From positions 248,001 to 312,000 of the forward strand of contig JAIWNI010000012.1 in the NCBI GenBank assembly GCA_025331435.1: a stretch of 64,000 nt of DNA, given 5' to 3'. This document shows, one piece after another, positions 12,068 through 22,251 of this stretch (its first letter is position 1; each line of letters begins with the position of its first letter). The notes below the pieces were generated by a model. The model ran no database searches and was not told the DNA's origin. It saw only the letters and a list, made by a program, of their open reading frames with translations. Both the position numbers and the translations under genes were made by a program. The stretch comes from Choanephora cucurbitarum (lineage: Eukaryota > Mucoromycota > Mucoromycetes > Mucorales > Choanephoraceae).

Positions 12068-13665
12068 TTAATCGATTGCTTTCAAGTGCTTTTTTTTTAC
12101 CTTGAGCCGACAAAACACTCGTACTACATCTGGCAGTATTGCTAGATCATTCATTGTCTTGACCAGCGAAAAGGCTTCTTCTTCTACAAACAGGTAAACA
12201 CCTGTCTCATTCAAAGTACAGCTGAATACCCGACAATCGTATCCTTTTTGACAAAATATTAGAAACATATAGTTTATAAAGGAAGAGTATATTACCAGCT
12301 ACAAGAACACCAAACGACCTTGGATCCTTGGATCCTTTCAGCACCTGATCATCTACCATTCGCTTGCATTCTAAAGCAAGCTTCGATCTGTCCGACAAGA
12401 CCTGCGAATACTTGGCGCTGGGCTGCTTCACTTCAACCGCCACAAGACCAACATTCGAACCTTTGAAAGGCATCATGATCAAGAAGTCAGGCTTCAAACG
12501 ATGACAAGAATCAATGCCGTTACTGCTGCTTGGTTCTGTGTCGCTCAAATGTATGTGACCTGAGGATCTAATTATGAAGGCAAGTTAGAGAACGTTGTGT
12601 ATCTAAATCTAGATGATTACCTCGACACCAACAAGGATCTATCTGTCAAGAGGACGTATTCAATGAATGCCAAAACATGTTGATCTATAAATGACTCTTC
12701 GGTCAGAGTCAGAGGCCAAAACATTCTTTCGGCGGTTCTTCTAGTCACTTTGGCTAATGCCTCAACGTCTGGGTTCTTTGACTTCTTGGCATCCATCAAC
12801 ATCTCATGAAGAAGCAACTCTACAACTTCATCTTCATCTTCATCATCCTCTTTTTCTTCCTTCTTTTCATCTTCTTCATCATCTTTTTCTTCATCTTTTT
12901 CTTCCTTCTTTTCATCTTTTTCTTCATCTTTTTCTTCATCTTTTTCTTCATCATCTTTTTCTTCGTCATCTTCATCTTCTTCATCATCTTCGTCAACTTC
13001 ATCTTCTTTTTCTTGCTTCTTTTCTAAAGCCTAAACAAACAAAAAATACATTAAAATCTTTTTCTCTTTATCTATGATGACAGCCTACCCTCTTTATCTT
13101 CAAAAACTTAAGAAGGACAGCATCATCAAACTCCAAGTGCGGTAAGCAACACACACTTCTTCTTAACTTTCTAAGAAAGTTTGGACTGGCGTCCAGGGCG
13201 AAAGAGCAAATGTCAATAGGCACCTCCAAAATGCCAGACAACAACCTAATTTAAGTAAATGTACATGAAAAAGAGGCAGTATGAGTAGCTGGTTTCTGAC
13301 TCGCTTGAAGAGACTTACAGGTAATCGGTCTCATCAATTGGTTTCTGTTGCTCGACCAAGGCAACAGTGCTTCTTCTCTTCATCTTCATCATCTCATTGA
13401 TATCGACACCAGATATCTTCCACTAAACAGAATTGAATTAAGTATTTATTGCATGCTGTAGTTTCTAATGCTTACTTTGTCTAATTGAATTTCACGAGGA
13501 CCAAAGTCTTTGGTGAAAATCTTATTTTTCTTCATGCTAATTACACTTGTGTGACAAGTTGGCATCATCTATCAATAATATTGTTAACAAATGGCTGCAA
13601 CCAAAATTGTCGGAATTGAAAGTTCTTACCAGCTCATCCCATGCTGCTTTTGCGTTGCCTTTTTT
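12068..13665 (-). CDS. PD-(D/E)XK-like protein with acidic linker, seven exons, 5' end missing
   Basis: Exons fitted by phase are 13630-13665, 13476-13568, 13319-13422, 13089-13245, 12621-13030, 12296-12567 and 12068-12243. Joined, they give 415 residues with no stop. The protein has an N-terminal region of unknown type (GPREIQLDKWKISGVDI), a long Glu/Asp/Lys-rich low-complexity linker (12820-13015), a helical segment, then KPDFLIMM and, 17 residues after its Asp, VAVEVKQPS. This spacing of D and ExK fits the PD-(D/E)XK nuclease fold. The family reading is motif-based, and activity is not shown. An acceptor-like TTTAG precedes the first exon, so at least one more 5' exon is expected. That position abuts inserted retroelements, so the gene may be 5'-truncated. 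Related decayed copies lie at 20.1-21.2 kb and 37.4-38.3 kb. Confidence 0.6.
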
Positions 13666-13702
13666 CTAAATAAAGAAATAGTTGATTGAGCCACCGACCC
13701 TT

Positions 13703-13713
13703 AATATTCCATA
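13703..13713. repeat. Target-site duplication, left copy
   Basis: The 11-mer AATATTCCATA occurs here and again at 14347-14357, directly bracketing the poly(A)-ended insertion 13714-14346. The first two A of the right copy could belong to the poly(A), so the certain duplication is 9 bp. Confidence 0.65.
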
Positions 13714-14346
13714 CATCATCGCCTTTCTTTCCGCTATTCATCACTTTTTGCTTGTGTAACGGTAGGATTGAATAAAACTCATTACGACTTCGTCACTCGT
13801 AAAGGTGATCAAGACTCTCATTCAACCTATGCTTCCAATTTTCTGACGCCTCCTCCGAACCTCCTTTCTCTCTCACCCTCAGCTTAAACTTTTGGTCGTG
13901 TTGTGCGCGGTGTCTGTTGTCTGTTTTTCTCTGTTTCCCTCGTTGTCGGTGCCTTGCGGAAAATGGGTCTGGGAAACCCATAGGCCTTCGTGATATACTC
14001 CAGGAGTGGTGCCCTGGAGCCTCGTTAGTGCGTAACTCCCTTCGTGGTAAAGTATGGACTTCGGCCCTAGCTATTGTATCAACCCAATGTATATTCAAAG
14101 AATATCTTTCACTTTTGCTCTCACACTTGCCCATCTTGTTTATTCTGTTTCGCTCCCCCGCTTCCTCCATTCCTCTCAAGTCTCTTCAGTCTCTCAAGTC
14201 TCTCAAACAACAAACGACACGTTTCGTTTACAGATTCCTTCGCTTCCTTTTACTCTTAATTTTATATATCCAGTCTTTTTCTTCCCTCTTCTGACATTTA
14301 AAGGACTTAAAATAAACCCGGACTTGTTCCCCTAAAAAAAAAAAAA
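13714..14346 (+). mobile_element. Retroposed Pol II-like transcript with poly(A) tail (SINE-like or retrocopy)
   Basis: A segment of about 633 bp ends in a run of about 16 A (14333-14348), with an AATAAA-type signal near 14312 about 20 nt before it. It is flanked by a 9-11 bp direct repeat. This is the signature of target-primed retroposition of a polyadenylated transcript. The 5' half is relatively GC-rich and contains successive perfect short hairpins: ATGGGT with ACCCAT (about 13960-13981), CTCCAGG with CCTGGAG (about 13999-14020), and GTTA with TAAC. Both strands happen to have open frames (13917-14294 plus, 13793-14179 minus), but neither shows a domain. It inserted beside the DIRS gag fragment. 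The source transcript is unknown. Confidence 0.6.
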
Positions 14347-15110
14347 AATATTCCATATCCTCCATTTCCACCGGCCTGGCTAACCAATTTTTGTTCAAAG
14401 ATTGCTTTATGGTAATTTGTGAGGAATTCATCACTGTAAGTATTCTTCGTCTTGGAATCTTCGTCTGTCGACTCCAAATGTTTGATACTGATTGGGATGT
14501 TGAGAGCTTTGTCTGAGAATTCTTTTGCTTCTCTTTCTTGTGTCTTTGCTGTGGCGAATCCAAAGATTGCCAAGCGCTTACTTTGTTCCATACATTTTTC
14601 AACAATGTTCTTTGCTTCTGTTTGGGTAACTTCTTCCCCCAATATATATTGTAACTGTTCGAAGATTTCTGTTGCCACTCTGGCTTGGAATCTAGTATTT
14701 TCTGTAATTTTATGAATGGAGTTGACCACCAAATTTGTTTCTGTTGAATGTTTCTTGAGGAGAGGGAGGATTGTCCTGTTGATTTTTTCTGGGGTTGTCC
14801 ATTCGTCCAAAGCATATCGCTGCGTGTCTCGTTTAAACTTTCTAAAGTTCTCTTGTAATTGATGCGACGAGGTGTTTGCCAATGCATCAGAGATTTCCAA
14901 TGGTATTTCAATTCCACTGGCTCTTTCTTCTTTCTCGTTGTCGATCTGTTGAACGACGTTTCTGATAATGGCTTCCATTTCGCTTTGGGTGTATGTTCGT
15001 TCATTTTCACTAATATTGATATCACTCATAGTTTGTCCACGAATGCGCGGCTTTTGAAGGTATAAAGGGAAAAGGGGATCACATATGTATTTTTTATTTT
15101 TATTATTATT
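14347..15110 (-). pseudogene. DIRS-type retrotransposon gag-like ORF, fragment
   Basis: The frame from ATG 15029 leftward (MSDINISENERTY) matches residue by residue, with scattered changes, the ORF at 42615-41990 that lies 5' of the DIRS reverse transcriptase. It is therefore the 5' part of a second DIRS element. The leader upstream of the ATG (GTTTGTCCACGAATGCGCGG) is also shared by both copies. The coding frame is open to the point where the poly(A)-ended insertion interrupts it. No RT or recombinase part follows, so only a fragment of about 0.75 kb remains. Its right end at about 15110 is an estimate from where similarity to the other copy fades. Confidence 0.75.
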
Positions 15111-15272
15111 TTTTATCTATAAAATGAAAATAAAGCGCGGCTCTTGGAGCTAATTACCACATTTTCATCCTCGTCTTCGTCAACGGACGTATTTTTCATT
15201 TTACGCCAATTGGAAACCGCCAAATGATTTTTGAAATCCGCCATTTGGGACCGTAAGCACTGTGAAAGCTGC

Positions 15273-16656
15273 TTATTCTCTCTCCCAAACAGCAGCCATA
15301 CCCATACCACTGCCAATACACATACTGGTAACACCGATGCGCTTATTTTGGCGTTTTAATTCAGGGAAAAGGGTGGCTACTTGACGAGCACCTGTACAAC
15401 CTAAGGGATGACCAATGGCAATAGCACCACCTTTAGGGTTCACCTTTTCTTCAGGGATACCAAGTACCTTTATCGTATAAAGAGCTTGGGATGCGAAAGC
15501 TTCATTGATCTCGTAAATATCAACATCAGATACCTTAAGACCTGCACGTTCTAATGCAACAGGGATAGCGTAAGCAGGACCTACACCCATCACTCTAGGT
15601 GGAACACCTACAACACAAGATGTCACATAGCGACCAAGGATTGGTAAGTTCAGCTTTTGAGCTGTCTTACGCTTCATCAAGAGAACAGCAGCAGCACCGT
15701 CAGAAATTTGAGAAGCATTACCAGCTGTTGTGCTACCAGTAGGGATGAAGGCAGGCTTCAATTTACCAAGGCTTTCCTCAGAGGAAGAAGCGCGTACACC
15801 TTCATCTTGGTCAACAACAATAGTAGTGGGCTTACCGTCCTTATCGAGTGAAACAACAGTACAAGGAACAATTTCTTCCTTAAAAAGACCAGCTTTTTGT
15901 GCTGCTGCTGCTTTCTTGTGTGAGGCTACTGAAAAAGCATCTTGCTCAGCACGAGTAAGGCCATAATCAGAGGCAACATTTTCAGAGGTAATGCTACAGA
16001 AAAAAACAAGACATTTCGTAATAAGTATATCTGCTCGACCTTTGTCTAAATGCTCATATACTCTACCCCATAGGCAATTTACAATCAGCTACTGAAGGCT
16101 TTTGAGACAACTTGTCGGATAAAGGAATCTCTCGGTTAAAATAGTCTGCTGTCATTGACTCAACACCTGCACCAATACCAATTTCGATCAAACCACACTG
16201 AATAGCAGTAGCAATTTGAACACAGGCTTGAAGACCAGAAGAACATTGACGATTGAGAGTGCTGACAGAAGTTGTTTCGGGGAATCCAGCAGCAAGAGAA
16301 GCCATACGTGCAGGAGTAGCAAGGCCGCCCTTACCACATACGTTACCTACTGTAATGTCTTCAACCAAAGCAGGGTCGATACCAGTTTTGTCAATGGTAG
16401 CCTTCAAGATATGCATCAAGAGTTCTGTTTGTTATATTCATTAAGATACATTTAAAAAAAAAGATCTTCGGGTGCAATGAACTGTCACAAACTTACCATC
16501 AGCTAAAACATCCTTAAAACCACCCTTGCGACCCTTAGCAAGAGCAGTACGAAGAGCAGAGACAACAACAACATCTTCAGGAGACTTGCTTCCTAAACGA
16601 GTCACTTGAGAGTCTGACAAGCTAGGTAAAGTAATAGGGTAAGGTAAAGAGGACAT
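15273..16656 (-). CDS. POT1: Peroxisomal-type 3-ketoacyl-CoA thiolase, three exons
   Basis: Acetyl-CoA C-acyltransferase, the last step of fatty-acid beta-oxidation (3-ketoacyl-CoA plus CoA gives acetyl-CoA plus a shortened acyl-CoA). Exons are 16497-16656, 16067-16424 and 15273-15993, giving 412 residues, the usual family length. The nucleophile is C114 (NRQCSSGLQA). The second catalytic pair is H368 (GHPLGCTGAR) and C398 (SMCIGSGMG). NEAFA and GAGVESM are also present and fit the peroxisomal ACAA1/POT1 type rather than acetoacetyl-CoA thiolase. The C-terminus (WERE) is not a PTS1. Near residue 20 there is RLGSKSPED where a PTS2 would need H/Q-L at the end, so the targeting signal is degenerate or different. 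The DIRS fragment lies about 160 bp beyond the stop. Family assignment is very secure. Confidence 0.95.
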
Positions 16657-17798
16657 AATATTTTACAGAAAAGGAGAAACAAAAGAAGAAGACCAAAATC
16701 CTGCAAGAAGTCTATTTTATGTATTTTTTATTAATTTAGCATGACTAAAGACTTTTCTTTAAATTTTACCCCGCAAAATAAGATTTTTTCCCATGGCATC
16801 AAGGCTATTAGAATATCATAAACTTGAAATGTCAAATTTGGGTTCTCATAGAAACTAACCTATGGAATCTGCAAGAGGAAGGGCTTGCTTAATGAAGATA
16901 ACTAGTCAAGAAACCCTATCATGTGGTACGATACACTGACTTTACCCCACTACATAAGCAGCCTTTAAATCTATTGTTAAACAGAAAGTGAGTGACAGGT
17001 TACCAGTTAATCTGTTAATCAAAAATGCTTCATCTGATGTTACGCTGATACATGCTCTGCCAGTTGTCATTGGATAGTCACGTACTAATCATATCTGTAT
17101 TGATGTGACATCTTTGTAAATTATGGTGGAGTTGTTTGAACAAGGTACGATAGATTTAATCATTCAAATCTGCATGAAAAATGTCCATGATCTCTTACTG
17201 CTATGAATATTTGTGCATGTATTTTCAGTATATCTGTCACTAGGTTTGATAAAAAGAGAAATAGTGTCCTGAAACATTCAACTCTTGATCTTTTAGTTAT
17301 TCTGAGTTGAAGAGTTATTGAGTATCAGAAAACCATGGTATACATTTTCTAGTGTAGGATTGCTGCTTTGATCAACTAAGCAGAATTTGTGCATGAAATG
17401 CTCTAAAAATAAAGAACGTCTCAGCTTTTTCCTTCAACAAACAAAAGTCATCTTATACTGAATTAAATTAATAAAACTCTTCATCAGCTGAACTCAGGCT
17501 ATGACACAGCTGGTAAGATAGAAGAGTTAGGGACGTATCATGGCTTTCAGCTACTGAAAGTAAGCGTTAAAAATAAAGCCCATTTGGTTTCTATAGCTAA
17601 AGTCAGTCGTATGATACAGAATATACTTGCGAAAAGCGAGTTGCTGAATGAAAGTGTCAATGGCAATATACTGAATTATACTAATCAACATGTATACAAG
17701 CGAATCGATCTCTGCTTGATTTACCATACAAAAGCAGATACTGTGGTTCGTGTTACACTCTCAACAAACAATGATGGCTGAAGCTGGCTTAGTCACAT
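16657..17798. other. Intergenic stretch, no gene seen
   Basis: AT-rich sequence between the thiolase 5' end and the membrane protein gene. A 65-codon frame at 17584-17781 has no domain and no clear promoter, and is treated as chance. Confidence 0.5.
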
Positions 17799-19850
17799 AT
17801 GATACAGAATAAAAATAGCTCTCAAATACTTTACCATTTTCGACTGCCTAGATTTGCTTCTTTCCTCTTTGTCTCTCGCTGTTTTCTTTTGGCTCAAATG
17901 CTTGTATCTGAAGCTGTAGCAACAGCAATTTTCACTATCACTCGATTACTATATGCTTCGGCACTCAGTATAGTAACAACCATCATTTTCAGTAAGCTAC
18001 CAGGTGGATCAAGCACTAAATTCTGGTATGAGCAGCCAGATCTTGTAGCAAAAATTACATCTTTCTTTCACCCATTTGGCCCAACAGGAAAGCGTGGTGT
18101 AAAGTCTACAAATGCAGTTGCTGTTGGCTGTTTATTTCTGATGTTAGCATTGAATGTGTTGCCTACCATTCTCAGTAGGCTTAGCCCAATCACAGCTATC
18201 GATGTTCCTGGAGATACAAACAGTACACTATCACCTATTTCCAATGTATTTATACCCACTCTTACCGACGTCAACCTTCCACAATTATCTGTACCCTCTC
18301 GATCAAGAGATGCAACTATTAAGTTCCTTTGTAGCCATATAGAAGGCGGATGCACAGATGCTAGAAATAACACAATAGCAAAAATTATATGGGATGCTGT
18401 CGATATAAGACCTTTAAGGCTTTTCCATAATGTTTCAAGCGCCAACTTATCTGTGTCCTTAGATGACTCCTTTGCCACAGCAACAACACCGCCACAATCT
18501 CTGCAATTAGCCAAGGACTCTCTAGGCGGCCAGTTTGACTACACCACTTCACTGTCGTTTCGGCAATGGAATAGCAACAACTTGACGGGCTTTTACTCAA
18601 ACGCTTACTCATCCAATCTGGCTAATAATACTTTCAGCAAATATGACATTTTGAACAGCGATCAACTAACACCATTAGATACGCCTGATCTATCCGAAAT
18701 GCTAAAGCAAGGCAGAAGAAAAGGAGAGCCCCTTCCGACAGGTGGAGACATCAACAGAGCAGAAAGATGGAGCGCCATTCATAGAACTTCTACATTATCT
18801 TCTGTCTTATGGCAGTCAGCTAACGCACATTCAGGACGAGTGGGAAGCGATTGGGTAACAAACTGCTTTTTCTGTCAGCTGATTGGTATCCAAAGACACT
18901 CGGTTGAAGCGAATATAATCTATGAAAGCTTAACAAGTACCAATAACACTGATCCCAACAGAAACACATTTGCTATTCAGTCCTATATAGATCAAGAATC
19001 TCGACTTTCAACAGTGCTGTGTACAATAGAATTCAACCGTACAAGCTTGGGACTTTCTTATTGGTGTCTTCATACATATTCACAGCTTTGGAATGTTTAT
19101 CATACAGGCAATCCATATGATTTCCTTGGAAGTTATGACGCTTCTGCATCAGGGGCAGAACAGTTCTCTGACCAGTCAAGCACACCCTTTCCTTTCTTTC
19201 CTCCTCCTACCAACATCACTAACAAGCGAACCTATGTTCCTATCGTTCCTATTTTCGAGATCAGAAGCAGAGGGCACTGAAACACAGACTGGGACTTCCA
19301 TAACCAGACCATACAGAGCTGGATGAAGGAATGTGCATATGAAAACCTAGGTCAACTGGATTCAAATAATCTGACAGAGATAGCACGCAATGTATGGCAG
19401 TTAAGCAGTACCATTACAGTCGGAGGGTTCTTGGTTACAGCACAGTATTTCACCAACAGCATGGGTATTGATATCAGTTTACCTGCTATTGTTATAATTG
19501 GAGCTGGTCTAGTCTTCTGTATATTCGGAAACCTGATTATCAATTTCGTAACAAGCCCTGTACATCGTCGCTCACTATATGAATCTATTCGTATGATGAC
19601 ACCCGACAGCAAAGATCCTTACAACGTTCAAAGATTTCTTCTCGATCTATCACCAACAAATACGCTTAGAGTAGTAGAGTCATCCTTTGACAAGAGAATA
19701 TCTTACCTGAAACTGAACAACAGACTCATCGTTACTCTATCTGAAAAAGAGATGTCACAGAGAGACATTTCTATGGACAATCCAGAACAAGACTATTTGT
19801 TTACTAAAGAGCCCCAAGATTGGTCTAGAAGACACCTGATCAACTTGTAA
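17799..19850 (+). pseudogene. Large membrane glycoprotein-like gene interrupted by one in-frame TGA
   Basis: One frame runs 683 codons from 17799 to 19850 with a single interruption, TGA at 19278-19280. After the stop the frame continues directly (NTDWDFHNQTIQSWMKE) with no GT..AG intron available to remove it. The N-terminal part has hydrophobic segments at about residues 20-66 and 107-125. The middle is a likely ectodomain with many N-x-S/T sites (for example NVSSANLS, NNTF, NRTS). The part after the stop has a strong membrane segment (AIVIIGAGLVFCIFGN) and a charged cytosolic tail. No known domain is recognised; similar architectures occur as lineage-specific membrane proteins in Mucoromycota. 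The stop could be a recent nonsense mutation, read-through or a sequence error. An alternative start is the Met near codon 34. Confidence 0.55.
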
Positions 19851-20058
19851 ATACGTTTTGGTCAAAAAATTAAGTATTAGCTCTTTGCTTTGAATTTAGT
19901 GGCATCTTTCCTTTGTCTTTCAAGTGCTAGCGCTGAATAGTCCCTACCAAAAGAAATAAAGACCCAAAAATAAGACGCTAATGAATATGTTTTGATTAGT
20001 TTGAGAACAATCTATGTTTCCTCACATCTAGTATAGCTAATAAAGGAACTTTGTCATA

Positions 20059-20912
20059 ACTTCATCATAACGTCAACTTGTCTTTCACAACAAAAGATGG
20101 GGACGATCAAACTTAGTTAAGTATAAAAAAAGAAAGAAAGACAGAACAGTTTATCCATCCCCACAGTTTACTCGGAAAGGAAGATTAAAAGAGAGAAGTG
20201 GCAATCATGGGAGGGGAAGGAGACGGAAGAGTGTTTGATTCTAATGGTGTTTGCGGTCTTGTCAATGAGGCTTTTGACAAGCAGCATTGTACTTGGAAAC
20301 AAGCAAAAGTCAACATAATCACAGGGCAAGGTGAATTGTCCCCCTCCCCCTTGTACACAAACAAAGCGCTACGCAGCTTCTTTGTACAGATCAAGTGTGT
20401 ACACTTGGCATTTGTCACCTTCTATTAACATGCTGCAAGCTTGGGGGTTGGCAACGCCAAAGGCAACAAGGTTGTCAAGAACCATCTTTACCTTCATATG
20501 CAAGGTTGCACTTGTCACTGATGATCCAGGATGATCTTGTTCCTTTGTTCTTGACTTTGACAACAGATACATTGAACTGCTCTAAATCTGAGGCAAAGCA
20601 CAATACAAAATCAAGCTTGATTAAGCACAAAACTGGTCTTGTGGTCATTGTTGAACAATCGAGGTATCCTAATTGTTTGATATGAATGAAGTTGCTAAGC
20701 CATCTTTTTGTCTATTCTTTGCACATCAAATGCTTGCCAGGCATGAACATATATTCTAGCACAGCTGAGGAAAGCGTCAAAGAGAGTAACAAGATTTTGA
20801 GCGACTAACGTGTCCTCAGTCGAAAGGCTTATGTGCCAGTTTAGGCATGTCAAGGCCATTGCTCGCAGCAGCTTAACCGTTTTTTTCTCTTTCATGGTCT
20901 TGGCCTCCAACT
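20059..20912. repeat. 854-bp near-identical repeat, copy 1
   Basis: This segment is repeated at 37361-38214 in the same orientation with the same length. By eye only one difference was found (G at about 20144 against A in the second copy). The sequence right of each copy is diverged but related, while the left flanks look unrelated. Confidence 0.9.
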
Positions 20913-21190
20913 CGTTCAACAGCAGGTACACTTCATTATCAAGGCCTTCATCATCGCCTCTATCTTTTTTCTTTTCCGTCTGATTGATTTTCTAAGTGGT
21001 AGAAACACTTGTAGTATTTTGAAGCAGCTTGGAGTTGTTGAATTAATAATGGGCTTGATAGTTGATGAAGGAAGCCAGCACAATTGTTCGAACTTTTCAG
21101 GTGCAAAGAAAAGAGATTACAATACAAAAGCAAACAAGAAAATGTGTTTCCTAAAAACACAGAGCCAAACCAAATCTTAATGATGACATG
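20190..21190 (-). pseudogene. Degenerate PD-(D/E)XK-like gene, copy 1
   Basis: Minus-strand frames recall the gene at 12.07-13.67 kb in the same order. A lysine/aspartate-rich linker after an intron acceptor near 20990 is followed by LLNELEAKTMKEKK and LSTEDTLVAQNLVTLFDAFL, which correspond to LLHEMLMDAKKSK and LTEESFIDQHVLAFIEYVL in the intact gene. Further down, SVVKVKNKG and SDKCNLAYEGK, with FGVANPQACSMLIEGDKCQV, correspond to VAVEVKQPS, SDRSKLALECK and FGVLVAGYDCRV. The expected catalytic Glu of the ExK motif reads Lys, and several stops break the frame (after KKMA, after NQA, after KEAA). It is therefore inactive. The homology is an eye alignment and should be confirmed. Confidence 0.55.
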
Positions 21191-21199
21191 CAAGACTCC

Positions 21200-22251
21200 A
21201 ATAAAAACACAAGATTGATCAAAACAACTATTGCTTAGTGTTGAAGCAGAGTTTTATTGATACTTTGCAAGAGATATGCATATCTGATCTCTTTTTCTTT
21301 TTTTTAGCTTCAGCACGAAAAGCTTTCAACCATCAGTGATCGTCACATTATCCAACTTCCACTAGATATAGTAGAGATACAGTAGAGTTAGACAAAGAAA
21401 AGAAAGTAAAGCGTATACTTAATCAGGATATATACCTCTCTTTCAGCAGTTATCATCAAGGTATAAGATTTTTTTGGACTGTGTTCAAAAGTTTATACAA
21501 TGAATATTAAAATCAACCGATTCTCTTTTGAAGTTATTTTTTGATAGCATAATCAAGAAACAATGTTCTGATGGCGCTTTTCCTAGTCATTTCATGAGTA
21601 ATATGAAGAGATGAATACGCAGGACAAAGAGTCCGACTCGTGTTGCTCGTGTCAGCTACGAGTTGTGGTGAGGAATTACATTAAAAGTTTTTTTATGTGA
21701 AAAAGTGTCCTTTTTTTGGAGGGTATTGTAGATAGCGGTGCTATCATTCACCCATGAGCAGTGTGTTCCTAGCAATTAACACAATGCGTTGACTTCTTCG
21801 TTAGTTCAGAAAGAGTTTATAGCTCATTTATTTTGACTAAGCAATTGCTTTGAAATGAGTAAATAAACCATAGTTAACAAAACTCTATATTTTCCTCTTT
21901 TTAGTCAATTTTTTTATTTCCTATTTGAAACAAATATGATTTGAACGAATGATATTCAGAAAAAAAGAGTATATGCTGGGTCATATGAAATGGTATCACA
22001 CAAATGGTATTGATTTCCAGCGGTTTATACTTCATTTGGAAATAAAATAATGCTGGAAGCAATCATGGAATTGACGGTATACTTTGGACAAACCCCGTTT
22101 ACCAAACTAATTCCTTTCGTTACAAACCCCGCACTAACTAACTATTGTTATTTTATGCATCCTAAAGATCTTTCTAACCAACCAATGGATATAGGCACCT
22201 CCTCTTATTCCTTGATACATTAAAAAAAGCAATTGGTATTTTATTTAACAT
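21200..22251. other. Intergenic stretch, no gene seen
   Basis: AT-rich DNA with scattered homopolymers, between the degenerate gene and the 3' end of the F-box/WD40 gene. No frame with a domain was found. Confidence 0.5.

Noticed and set aside
12757..13077. Plus-strand Leu/His/Phe-rich frames
   Set aside because: They are the complement of the acidic GA-rich linker of the minus-strand PD-(D/E)XK-like gene.
13793..14294. Overlapping open frames on both strands of the retroposed insert (125 and 128 codons)
   Set aside because: Neither has a domain. The structure of poly(A), target duplication and hairpins explains the segment better than a protein gene does.
15113..15260. Minus-strand frame with MADFKNHLAVSNW just beyond the thiolase stop
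   Set aside because: 43 codons in the thiolase 3' region near the DIRS fragment edge; no domain or promoter.
17584..17781. 65-codon frame before the membrane protein gene
   Set aside because: No domain and no upstream signals; it ends before the likely start of the next gene in another frame.
20185..20685. Short frames repeated identically at 20.2 and 37.5 kb as possible real small genes
   Set aside because: Identity follows from the 854-bp repeat. The minus-strand order matches a decayed nuclease-like gene, which explains them better.
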